DNA of 62,630 nucleotides from Lachnospiraceae bacterium (GTDB lineage: Bacteria > Bacillota > Clostridia > Lachnospirales > Lachnospiraceae), in contig JAFRXH010000021.1 of the NCBI GenBank assembly GCA_017437785.1, positions 1 through 62,630 of the forward strand. Direction: 5' to 3'. Of the stretch, positions 18,964 to 27,120 are shown one piece after another; within the stretch, counting starts at the first letter, position 1; each line of letters opens with the position of its first letter. The notes under the pieces are model-generated. The model ran no database searches and was not told where the DNA came from. It saw only the letters and a list, made by a program, of their open reading frames with translations. Both the position numbers and the translations under genes were made by a program.

Positions 18964-21654
18964 ATGCCCGCTACGGTCAGATTACAGCAGTCGGCCGGAC
19001 CTGCACGTTTAAGCCGTGCCGAACGCCGCGAAGCAAAGAAACGCGAAGAAGAACTGACGATGTACGGAGCCTCCCTGCAGGATATAAAGAGCCTGCCCGG
19101 CCCCGGACGCTTCTTTCTCTGCTTTATACGCGCCATACTGATCTTCCTGGCATCCTTCGGAATGGTAGGCGGACTGGTACGCGCCTTCGGCCTATCATAC
19201 TCTATCCCCGTGGTAGCGATCGCTTTCTTCATACTGGCCTTCCTTACAGCCTTTCTCTACTATAACAAGCTCACTTTCTATCTGGGCTACTTTGTGATAT
19301 TCGGCGCCTTTATATTCTTCTCTCTTATGTTTTACTGGGAAGTCAATTCAGGTTACATGGCCTTCTTAAGCGAAGTCTTTGAAAAATACTCAGCCTTCTT
19401 CCATGTGGCCACCGCCGATGTTACCGAGATAATCACCGACAGATACTTAACCGTAACCATGGCCATGATATTCATGGGCTGGTTTTTCAGCATACTCTTA
19501 AACATCACGATATCCGGCTACATGGATATCTTCACTACTTTCCTGATCACCTTCCTGCCCCTGCAGATCGCATTCTATGTGAACATCGTTCCGCCCCTGC
19601 CTTACATGATGATGCTTTTTGCATCCTACATAGCCGTAGCGGTGCTGGGACACAGCGGGCGCTTTACCCTGCCCTACAAAGGCGGCATCCACGACGATTT
19701 CTCACGCCAGCGCAGCAGGCGCTCCACCAGGCATACCTACTATTCCACCTCCAAGGGAATGATACAGGTAAGCTTATGGAGCATAGCTCTTTCCGTAGTA
19801 TTTCTGCTGCTCTGCGGCGGGATCTTTGCATCCGACATCTCCACACAGAACAGTTCAAACAAAGTAAAGGATGCAACCGACAATCTGATCAAGAAATACT
19901 TAGACGGCGGCTTCGCCTCTCTCTTTGACCGTTACGACGCCACCGGCGGTCTGGCACGCGGGCGTCTGGGCGGCATCAGCAACGTAAGCCCCGATTTTGA
20001 AGATGACCTGCTGATACGCTTTGTGCCAAAAAATACCGAGAGCCTTTATCTCAAAGCCTACACGGGCGTGACCTACAACAGCAGTAATTTTTATCCTTAC
20101 TATGATATATCCGACACGGAACGCATCGGCGCCGACTACTTAGCCGAGATGGATTCATATTATCCGCAGCTTTCCGCCACGTATCCTACCGACATAACAA
20201 ACATATCCGATGTGGACGATCATGCCGGCAAGATGTGGATCTGCAATCTGGATGCGGATACCGATTACGATTACCGTCCCTACTACACCATCGATACCAC
20301 CACAGGCTTAAGCGGCGAAGCTGCCGGCATCTCACGCAGCGTATATGATCAGACCCCGGAGCGTTTTCCGGAAGAATACGCAATGCTCGACGATGCCGCC
20401 ACCATCGCTTCCTACGCTCCGGAAGATGCGCTCTACAGTTACGAAGCGCTCTATATGCCCTATAGTTCGCTTACGAGCTACAATCCCAATCCCGGCATCA
20501 CCAAAGACTATCAGGACATGGTCTACGATATCTATCTGCAGGTTCCGGACGGGATAAAAGACGAGCTGGATGAATTCTGCAAAGAGGCCCGCCTGTACGA
20601 AGCAGCCGGCTACTATTCATCCCTCTCCGATGCTGAGGACCATCCCTTATATCCCACCACCCAGGCTGAATACGACCGCTACTTGGAGCTTCAGACGCAG
20701 CGCCTGGGCATAGCCGCCAGATTAAAGAGCTATTTTGCCTCCAACTTCCAGTACACTATGGCCCCCGGGGCCACACCCCGCAGTCAGGATGTGGTCACCT
20801 ACTTTTTAGGTACACAAAAGCGCGGCTACTGTGCGCACTTCGCATCGTCTTCAACGATGATACTGCGCTACATGGGCATCCCCACCCGCTATGTAGAAGG
20901 CTACATGATGACCTACACCGATATGTTAGCAGGCCGCGGCGTATCGGAAGATGCCACCGGCTGGATGACTCCCGGGGAGATACAGCCCGGTACCGGCGTG
21001 ATCGAGGTGCCCCTTACCGACGGTGCTGCACACGCCTGGATAGAGATATACTTAGACGGCTACGGCTGGATACCCTACGATACCACGCCGCCCTCCGATG
21101 AGAATGACGTACCGGTGAACCTGGACTTCTTCAGTCTCTTCTCCGGCCTCTTTACCACCACCAACAGGAGCGCCTCCAACGGAAACAACGCTGCAGATCC
21201 GATACAGCTGCCCGATACAAAAGGCTCCTTTGCCTTCTTAAGCAGCTTATCCTTCCTGCTTCGCCCCTTAGGCATACTGCTGGCTGCGCTGGTCATATTC
21301 ATATTAAGCTTCCCGCTGATACGCTTCATACGCGAAGAATACAGCATACATAGCTTCCAAAGCCGCGGTGAATTCTCACGCGCCCTGCTGATATACTACA
21401 GGCGCTTTATCAAGAAGCTGATATCCTCTCATGTGATGGCGCTCTCCCATCCCACCGTACGCGACAGCTACAATATGCTGCGTGATACCGGCGTGGACGG
21501 CACTCCGCTTGACGAAGCCGATGCCGCAGCGCTGCGCGACAGTATATCGCAGGCGGCCTTCAGCAACACGGAGCTGAGCCGCGATGAATACGAGCATGTA
21601 CGGGCGCTGATAAAGAAGCTTACTGCTAAGATCCGCCGTAAAAAGAACCGGTAG
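18964..21654 (+). CDS. Membrane protein with extracytoplasmic transglutaminase-like domain
   Basis: An 896-residue protein. A basic cytoplasmic head is followed by a bundle of about six membrane helices (roughly residues 50-235), then another near 265-285. A large outside domain ends in a transglutaminase/papain-like core with the triad Cys 623 (RGYCAHFASS), His 690 (AHAWIEIY) and Asp 706 (WIPYDTTP). A last helix lies near 760-785, followed by a cytoplasmic tail. This is the TgpA-like layout found beside MoxR and DUF58. AAGGAG precedes the ATG. It probably modifies or cleaves an envelope protein or peptide; the substrate is unknown. Confidence 0.92.
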   Translation: MPATVRLQQSAGPARLSRAERREAKKREEELTMYGASLQDIKSLPGPGRFFLCFIRAILIFLASFGMVGGLVRAFGLSYSIPVVAIAFFILAFLTAFLYYNKLTFYLGYFVIFGAFIFFSLMFYWEVNSGYMAFLSEVFEKYSAFFHVATADVTEIITDRYLTVTMAMIFMGWFFSILLNITISGYMDIFTTFLITFLPLQIAFYVNIVPPLPYMMMLFASYIAVAVLGHSGRFTLPYKGGIHDDFSRQRSRRSTRHTYYSTSKGMIQVSLWSIALSVVFLLLCGGIFASDISTQNSSNKVKDATDNLIKKYLDGGFASLFDRYDATGGLARGRLGGISNVSPDFEDDLLIRFVPKNTESLYLKAYTGVTYNSSNFYPYYDISDTERIGADYLAEMDSYYPQLSATYPTDITNISDVDDHAGKMWICNLDADTDYDYRPYYTIDTTTGLSGEAAGISRSVYDQTPERFPEEYAMLDDAATIASYAPEDALYSYEALYMPYSSLTSYNPNPGITKDYQDMVYDIYLQVPDGIKDELDEFCKEARLYEAAGYYSSLSDAEDHPLYPTTQAEYDRYLELQTQRLGIAARLKSYFASNFQYTMAPGATPRSQDVVTYFLGTQKRGYCAHFASSSTMILRYMGIPTRYVEGYMMTYTDMLAGRGVSEDATGWMTPGEIQPGTGVIEVPLTDGAAHAWIEIYLDGYGWIPYDTTPPSDENDVPVNLDFFSLFSGLFTTTNRSASNGNNAADPIQLPDTKGSFAFLSSLSFLLRPLGILLAALVIFILSFPLIRFIREEYSIHSFQSRGEFSRALLIYYRRFIKKLISSHVMALSHPTVRDSYNMLRDTGVDGTPLDEADAAALRDSISQAAFSNTELSRDEYEHVRALIKKLTAKIRRKKNR

Positions 21655-21667
21655 GGCCTTGCGCATA

Positions 21668-21703
21668 AAAAGAAGCGGGAAACTCTCATCCCCCGCTTCT
21701 TTA
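21668..21703. terminator. Bidirectional intrinsic terminator
   Basis: AAAGAAGCGGG (21669-21679) pairs with CCCGCTTCTTT (21692-21702) around a 12-base loop. It serves the moxR operon and the convergent Rpn-like gene. Confidence 0.85.
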
Positions 21704-21728
21704 GTATGACCTTATCAGACCATATCCT

Positions 21729-22745
21729 CTATGCAGTCTTGACCCCTGAATACTTTTTGATATACTCTACAGCCTTTTCAGCTGTCAGACCATAGTTCTT
21801 TTCCAGCTTCTTCAGTATTATATCTTCGGAAACTGCATCTTCAAGTTTATCCTCTATAAATACCCGGATACCTTCTTCTCTGCCTTCTGCTCTGCCTTCT
21901 TCTCTGCCTTCCGCTCTGCCTTCTTCAATCCCTTCGACCATACCTTCACGATGAGCTTTGATCACATCCATTTCTATTATCTCGCCACCCATGATCTCAC
22001 CAACCTTTCTCTGAATGATCTCATTCTTTTTGGTCAAGTTATATGCCACTCTGTGTGCTGCCCTTATTATAATGCTTTTTGAGTAATACGACAAGCGCCC
22101 GGCCCTGACTTCAACTTCCAATCTTTCGAACATTTTGCTGTAGAAATCCCCGAATTGCTCAAGCTTCTTTTCATCATTCTCGATCAGCTTAAAGCTTTTC
22201 TCCATGTTAAAAATATAAAACGGTATCAGGAAGTACAGCTTTTCCGCAAATATCTTATCGATATCTATGTCCGACATATGTATAACCCTGACAGGATAAC
22301 TTACTTCTCCTCCTGAAGTTCTTATTGTAATGTACATTTCATCCGGCGGATCACCTTCATTGCGTAAAAAAAGTATACACGCGATAGGTATCTCTACTAT
22401 AAGTTCATTCTTATTCAATTTATGATTATCCAAAGCTATCTGGGTATCATATTCGAACATCCTTAACATGACAGAACTGTCGTAAGCCCCACTCTCGCAT
22501 TCATGGTGGTACTTACGCATCCTGCCGTCTTTCATGATCCCAAATGCAGCATCACTAACCCTCTTTTTTTGGGTTCGGTCACTGCTCTCAATATAGTGCT
22601 CATTACGCAGCCTTATCACTTTATCGCTTGTTTTATAATCAGTTCCATGGCAAAAATTCACATAGTCGATCAGTATATCATCACATTCGCCTTCCATCGT
22701 ACGGAACGCATCATCATAGGGAAACTGTGAATATAGATCATCCAT
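21729..22745 (-). CDS. Rpn/PD-(D/E)XK nuclease-family transposase-like protein
   Basis: A 338-residue soluble protein of the kind annotated as Rpn family recombination-promoting nuclease/putative transposase. It begins with a YDDAFRTMEGECDDILIDYVN segment and has a PD-(D/E)XK-like core with HHECESG near residue 95. Near residues 265-290 lies the characteristic EG-rich repeat (EGRAEGREEGRAEGREEG), followed by a helical tail. AAAGGAG precedes the ATG. Such genes occur in many copies in gut Firmicutes, often isolated. No inverted repeats typical of an insertion sequence were found around it. Confidence 0.7.
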   Translation of the reverse strand: MDDLYSQFPYDDAFRTMEGECDDILIDYVNFCHGTDYKTSDKVIRLRNEHYIESSDRTQKKRVSDAAFGIMKDGRMRKYHHECESGAYDSSVMLRMFEYDTQIALDNHKLNKNELIVEIPIACILFLRNEGDPPDEMYITIRTSGGEVSYPVRVIHMSDIDIDKIFAEKLYFLIPFYIFNMEKSFKLIENDEKKLEQFGDFYSKMFERLEVEVRAGRLSYYSKSIIIRAAHRVAYNLTKKNEIIQRKVGEIMGGEIIEMDVIKAHREGMVEGIEEGRAEGREEGRAEGREEGIRVFIEDKLEDAVSEDIILKKLEKNYGLTAEKAVEYIKKYSGVKTA

Positions 22746-22785
22746 TTATAATTACTCCTTTCTAAACAATAAAAAATAATAACGA

Positions 22786-23355
22786 TCAATTCAAATAATA
22801 CATACACAAATAAAATCGAGGATTTCTGACGATATGTCTAAGAATCCTTGATAATGCCTTCTCAGATGGATGAAGTATATCACATGGGGATTCCTGTGTA
22901 AATAAAAAAACAGCTCGGGCTACACATAGTTGTAGTCCGGCGCTTTGCAGACCGGCATCGCTCCGGTCCTTGGGGTATGCGCAGGCGGAGGCGACAGCTG
23001 CTTGCGATGATCCCGGCGCTTTATGGACCGGCATCGCTCCGGTCCCTGCTTGTCGCTCCGCTGCTAAGTTCAACGTTCGTGCGATATCGAAAATCGCCGC
23101 TCCCATTCGGGCCCGGATAAAGCGATACTCATACAGGATACTTTGGCGGGCCCTCTGACCCGCGGCGATTTTATCGCACTCCGTCTCACTAAGCGCTGCG
23201 CTTAATCGCATTGACCGGAGCAATGCCCGGATCCTGTAAAGCGCCGTGCCATAGTTTCCTGTCTGCCGCCTCCGCCTGCTTGATAATATATAGGTCGGAG
23301 TGATGAGCGGATGTCTTTGATGGCTATGATCACCGTTAAATAACCGATGCGACGA
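22786..23355. other. Gene-free region with repeated palindromes
   Basis: Nearly 600 bp with no convincing gene. Two copies of a 32-bp element (22938-22969 and 23014-23045), each holding the hairpin GGACCGG-CATCGCT-CCGGTCC or a one-base variant, lie 76 bp apart. Open frames run on both strands over the same stretch but have no ribosome binding site and no recognisable domain. It looks like a dispersed repeat or a decayed sequence. Confidence 0.5.
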
Positions 23356-23360
23356 ACGCC

Positions 23361-23392
23361 AAAAAAAGAGGCAGCCGGTTGGCTACCTCTTT
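23361..23392 (-). terminator. Intrinsic terminator of the lone pilin gene
   Basis: The minus strand reads AAAGAGGTAGCC-AACC-GGCTGCCTCTTT followed by further T residues. Stem of about 12 bp with one mismatch. Confidence 0.85.
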
Positions 23393-23427
23393 GGGATTAT
23401 CTCAGTTAGCTTTAAGATTTTTAAGTA

Positions 23428-23940
23428 TTAGAACTTTCCTGATCCATATACAACATAGTATGTCTTTGCACAAGCAGGTTTAGCATCAAGTGTATCTAAC
23501 CACTCACCATCAACATAATATGCTTCTCCAGTAGCATCTGTATACTCAACATAACTAACTGTAAATGCGTCGTGTTGTTCTTTTTTGGGCGGATTTGTGG
23601 ATACTGAAGGATCCTTATATTCAGCCTTGCAACCTATAACAAGAGAATTACAACTAAGTGACGGCTGATCCATTGTAGCTAACAAATTCGTGTTATGTAC
23701 TCCACTCTCTATATCACCAGGAGCACCTGATTTGGAGCCATGGATTGCTGACAGTTCAGCCTGTGCAGCGGTCATTGCGCTACGTGCATTCAGCAGAGTC
23801 TGCTTATTTCTTGCGCTGTCAATATAACCCAGCAGTGCGGGTACCAGGATAGCTGCCAGGATTGCCAGGATAACCAGCACAACGATCAGCTCTACCAGTG
23901 TAAAACCTTTGTTATTGCCCTTTAAATTCCTTTTCTTCAT
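23428..23940 (-). CDS. Type IV prepilin (lone gene)
   Basis: A 170-residue prepilin. The 12-residue leader ends KG, and cleavage before Phe13 would leave FTLVELIVVLVILAILAAIL with Glu5 of the mature pilin in place. The helix continues to about residue 55, followed by a small globular domain ending in YYVVYGSGKF. AAGGAGG precedes the ATG. It is separated from the main pilus operon by an ATPase gene and has its own promoter and terminator, so it can be expressed independently. It could be an alternative major pilin or a competence-like pseudopilin. Confidence 0.93.
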   Translation of the reverse strand: MKKRNLKGNNKGFTLVELIVVLVILAILAAILVPALLGYIDSARNKQTLLNARSAMTAAQAELSAIHGSKSGAPGDIESGVHNTNLLATMDQPSLSCNSLVIGCKAEYKDPSVSTNPPKKEQHDAFTVSYVEYTDATGEAYYVDGEWLDTLDAKPACAKTYYVVYGSGKF

Positions 23941-24020
23941 AAGTTCGACCTCCTTATCGCCTTGTCTTGTTTTTTTTAGCGTTCGTATGTCTCACTCCCG
24001 CATCTGTTTTATATATCGTC

Positions 24021-24049
24021 ATTATACGACTTTACTTTAGTCTTTTCCA
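24021..24049 (-). promoter_or_regulatory. Promoter of the lone pilin gene
   Basis: The minus strand has a perfect TATAAT (24021-24026); the -35 at 17-bp spacing is weak (TGGAAA). The leader is about 75 nt. Confidence 0.5.
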
Positions 24050-24121
24050 TCACTTTTTTGCATTTTTTTGAACTGTTTTTTGATTTAAAATTATGTAAAC
24101 CAGCTACATTTTTCAGCTTCT

Positions 24122-25186
24122 CTACGGATATCCCACATCTCCGTCATAAAGCAGCTGTCTGTCAACAAATTCCCTGAATCTTGGCAACCTTACGGATACC
24201 TCTCCTCTCTTCGATGCATCGATAACACCCTTTTTTATGAGCATCTGCCGCGGGCCGGAAAACTCGTTTTTCTTCTTTCCGGTCATCTCCAGCAATTCAC
24301 TCACCGGCATAGTATCCTTCTTTACTATAAAGCCCAGGTACCATTTTTCCCGCGGTGCCAGTTCTCTCCATATCTTTTCATAAACCTTCTCAGTAAGCGC
24401 CTCATCAAATCTGTCTACTACCTCAGCAGTGATCTCTTTACTGCCCGACTCCCACATATACTTTCCCAGCGCCTGATATGCAAATGCATATCCTCCTGTC
24501 ATGGCCGCCATATTTTCAGCTACTTCACGGCTTACTCCCAACGTCTTTTCATAATCGCTCCTGATAATAGTATAATTGAGCGGCTTCATCTCATATTTTT
24601 CAGCCCTTAACAGAAATGTAAGATGGTCGGCATTTTCCAGGTTTTCTATATCATTGTAGAGGCCTGCGATTATAAGATATATGGGCAGATCCTGCCGTAT
24701 AAGCAATTGGAATTCCTGAACAAAATCCCTCATATCGGCCGAATTTTTCACCTCATCTATTGTGACAAGCAGTCTCAAGCCTCTTTTTTTCAACTCTTCC
24801 ATTATCTTTTCAAGTGCGGCGTCTATATTACTTACCGGATTTACCCTGGAAATATTCAGGCCTATGCCGAACTTACTCAGATTGAGACTGGTACTGAAAA
24901 AAGACGAAAGAAGAGGAACCCGGTTATATATTCCTCCAACCAGTTCCTCTGTTATTTTTGATTCGGGCATTACCGGTATAACTATCCACCGTTCATCCTC
25001 TTTAAGCCTTTTCTCTATAGCTGTAAGCGTAACGGTTTTACCACTCCCGCGTATGCCGGTAAGCTTATATGCCTGCCCCTGAACCTCATCACTGTTTATA
25101 TTTTCTATTATCTCATCAATAAGGATATCGCGGCTTATGAAACGCGTAGGTATCCTTCCGAATCCGATAGAATATGGATTGCCCAT
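24122..25186 (-). CDS. AAA ATPase with C-terminal winged helix, unknown role
   Basis: A 354-residue ATP-binding protein of a family frequent in Clostridia whose members start NPF/YxxxFGxxPxxFISR. Walker A is GIRGSGKTVTL (near residue 45), Walker B is LRLLVTIDEV (near residue 145), and the C-terminal 90 residues look like a winged helix (VSELLEMTGKKKNEFSGPR then RLPRF). The layout resembles Orc/Cdc6 or STAND-type ATPases and suggests DNA binding. Only a weak GGGGAA-type site precedes the ATG. The gene follows pilB by about 150 bp and has its own promoter, with an array of GTATAC palindromes in the leader that could be its own binding sites. No function is assigned. Confidence 0.75.
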   Translation of the reverse strand: MGNPYSIGFGRIPTRFISRDILIDEIIENINSDEVQGQAYKLTGIRGSGKTVTLTAIEKRLKEDERWIVIPVMPESKITEELVGGIYNRVPLLSSFFSTSLNLSKFGIGLNISRVNPVSNIDAALEKIMEELKKRGLRLLVTIDEVKNSADMRDFVQEFQLLIRQDLPIYLIIAGLYNDIENLENADHLTFLLRAEKYEMKPLNYTIIRSDYEKTLGVSREVAENMAAMTGGYAFAYQALGKYMWESGSKEITAEVVDRFDEALTEKVYEKIWRELAPREKWYLGFIVKKDTMPVSELLEMTGKKKNEFSGPRQMLIKKGVIDASKRGEVSVRLPRFREFVDRQLLYDGDVGYP

Positions 25187-25204
25187 CTTCCGATTCCCCT
25201 TGCT

Positions 25205-25288
25205 GTATACTGTACCATTCAGCGTATACTTTCGTATACTTTTAAATTGCCTGTATACTTCTGTATACTTCCGTATACTTCTGTATAC
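25205..25288. promoter_or_regulatory. Array of seven phased GTATAC palindromes in the 5' leader of the ATPase gene
   Basis: GTATAC occurs at 25205, 25224, 25234, 25253, 25263, 25273 and 25283. Start-to-start distances are 19, 10, 19, 10, 10 and 10 bp, close to one or two helical turns. On the minus strand most copies read AGTATAC(A/G). The copy nearest the promoter overlaps the expected transcription start and the rest lie in the transcribed leader. This is the pattern of a cooperative operator or nucleation array; no CRISPR-like spacers are present. Confidence 0.8.
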
Positions 25289-25291
25289 TTT

Positions 25292-25320
25292 ATTGTATGA
25301 TCGGGACCGGCTTTTGTCAA
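25292..25320 (-). promoter_or_regulatory. Consensus promoter of the AAA ATPase gene
   Basis: The minus strand reads TTGACA (25315-25320), 17-bp spacer, TACAAT (25292-25297). It starts 20 bp after the pilB stop codon, and the GTATAC array begins immediately downstream. Confidence 0.85.
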
Positions 25321-25339
25321 TAAGGGCTATCGGGCTCTA

Positions 25340-27025
25340 TCAATCGTAATAAGCCACTTTCACCAGCTCATCCACTGTGGTAAGGCCTTCCTGTACCAGC
25401 TCAAGGGCGCTCTCCTTAAGGGTGAGCATACCCAGAGTGTTACGGGCGTAATCCTTTATCTCTTCGGCCTGAGCCTCTGCAGATATCATCGCGCGCACTC
25501 TCTTATCCACAGGCAGTATCTCATGAATAGAGATTCGGCCCTTATAGCCTGTATTATTACACTGTGCGCAGCCCACTGCATGCTTTACCTGCGGCAGGCG
25601 CCTGCCGGCTATATCCGCCTCTTTATCGGTCATCTCGCCCCATGTTGAGCAGAACGGGCATACCTTACGCACGAGTCGCTGTGCTATTACGCCCACCAGT
25701 GAGTTCGCCAGCATGAAAGGCTCGATACCCATATCGACCAGACGGACAACGGTTGAGGCAGCATCATTGGTATGCAGTGTGGAAAGCACCAGATGGCCCG
25801 TGATAGCCGCACGCACCGATATAGCCGCTGTCTCACTGTCACGTGTCTCACCAACCATTATGATATCGGGGTCCTGTCTGAGAAGCGCCCTGAGTCCTAC
25901 TTCAAATGTAAGGCCCGCCACGTTGTTAACCTGCATCTGGTTAAGCTTGGGCACATTCTTCTCCACGGGATCCTCGATAGTGGATATGTTCACCGATCTC
26001 TTTGAAAGAGCCTCCAGGATCATATAAAGTGTGGTAGATTTACCCGAACCGGTAGGTCCCGTTACGTAGATGATACCGTTTGGTGAATCCAGCATCCTTG
26101 ATACCAGCTCAAAGTATTTCTGCTTCATACCGAAAGTTCCGGAATTATCTATGGTAGCAGCGGAAGCCAGAAGTCGCAGCACTGCTTTCTCACCGAACAC
26201 TGTAGGGATAACGGAAACACGGACATTCAGGTTGGTACCTTCGATATTGGTACGGAAGTGGCCGTCCTGAGGCACACGGCGCTCCGCTATATCCAGATCA
26301 CCCAGTATCTTGATACGCGCTATCAGTGAGTTATGTATGCTCTTCTGAAGCTGCATTATATCCGTGATGACACCGTCCAGACGCATACGCACAGATGTAT
26401 GTGTCTCAAAAGGCTCTATATGAATGTCGGAAACGTTTGAGTTATACGCCCTTATGATAAGGCTGTTTAACAGGTTGATGATAGGCGTATCATCATCGCC
26501 GTCATCCACATTCACTTCCACTATCTGCTCGACGAAGTTGGAATTCTTTGCTGCCTTATCAGCTGCCTTTCTTGCACTTACCTCCGAATAATAATACTGT
26601 ATCGCATTTTCCAGCTGGGCTTTTTCACAAAGCTTTATCACCAGCTGCGCACCGGTTATCTGTCGTATATCCTCGATACCATAGAAGTTAAGGGGATCGT
26701 TAACGATCAGGTAAAGCGCCTGCTCATCCTCCGCATAGGGCAGCATGCAGTATTTTTCCGCCAATGCCTTGGGGATACGCTCCACCGCCTTTATATCCAC
26801 GCTGAGGTCACCCACATTTACCACTTCATGATCCAGCTTACGTCCCAGAGCATCGAGCATCTGGCGCTCATTTATGAATCCCAGCGCTATCAGGGCACCG
26901 CCCATCAGCACGCCCTTATGCTCCTTCTGATAGGATATAGCCTGGCCTATCTGATCCTCCGTAACATAACCGAATTCCTTCAGCACGTCACCTATTCGTA
27001 TGGCATTGTTTCTTTTGACTTCCAT
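25340..27025 (-). CDS. pilB: Type IV pilus extension ATPase (PilB/GspE family)
   Basis: A 561-residue hexameric motor ATPase that drives pilin polymerisation at the membrane. Residues 10-33 match the MshEN pattern for c-di-GMP binding (R-I-G...L...G......I...I..Q), and residues 40-63 are a weaker second half. The motor domain has Walker A GPTGSGKSTT (near 325), the Asp box region and Walker B DPDIIMVGE, HLVLSTLHTNDA, and a four-cysteine zinc site (VCPFCS and CAQCNNTGYKGR). AGGAGG precedes the ATG. It is the last machinery gene of the pilus operon. No retraction ATPase PilT is seen in the window. Confidence 0.95.
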   Translation of the reverse strand: MEVKRNNAIRIGDVLKEFGYVTEDQIGQAISYQKEHKGVLMGGALIALGFINERQMLDALGRKLDHEVVNVGDLSVDIKAVERIPKALAEKYCMLPYAEDEQALYLIVNDPLNFYGIEDIRQITGAQLVIKLCEKAQLENAIQYYYSEVSARKAADKAAKNSNFVEQIVEVNVDDGDDDTPIINLLNSLIIRAYNSNVSDIHIEPFETHTSVRMRLDGVITDIMQLQKSIHNSLIARIKILGDLDIAERRVPQDGHFRTNIEGTNLNVRVSVIPTVFGEKAVLRLLASAATIDNSGTFGMKQKYFELVSRMLDSPNGIIYVTGPTGSGKSTTLYMILEALSKRSVNISTIEDPVEKNVPKLNQMQVNNVAGLTFEVGLRALLRQDPDIIMVGETRDSETAAISVRAAITGHLVLSTLHTNDAASTVVRLVDMGIEPFMLANSLVGVIAQRLVRKVCPFCSTWGEMTDKEADIAGRRLPQVKHAVGCAQCNNTGYKGRISIHEILPVDKRVRAMISAEAQAEEIKDYARNTLGMLTLKESALELVQEGLTTVDELVKVAYYD

Positions 27026-27058
27026 CTATTGCCTCCTGGTTGTAAGATTCTTCGCTTC

Positions 27059-27120
27059 GCTCAGAATGACGCGTATTCCCGCTCAGAATGACGCGTATTC
27101 CCATTCGGAATGACACGTAT
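27059..27120. repeat. Short 22-bp tandem repeat between pilB and pilO
   Basis: GCTCAGAATGACGCGTATTCCC occurs twice head to tail (27059-27080 and 27081-27102) and a third, diverged copy follows to about 27122. Similar CTCAGGATGACAC wording is present near 9483, so this is probably a dispersed intergenic element. Confidence 0.75.

Noticed and set aside
21729-22745. Complete insertion sequence around the Rpn-like gene
   Set aside because: No terminal inverted repeats or target duplications could be found, and the gene is framed by an ordinary terminator.
22786-23223. 145-codon minus-strand open frame and a shorter opposite frame
   Set aside because: No ribosome binding site, no known domain, and the frame crosses the repeated hairpins; treated as non-coding.
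25205-25288. CRISPR or plasmid-type replication iterons at the GTATAC array
   Set aside because: The hexamers are separated by only 4 or 13 bases, there is no replication protein of plasmid type, and the array lies in a transcribed leader; an operator-type role fits better.
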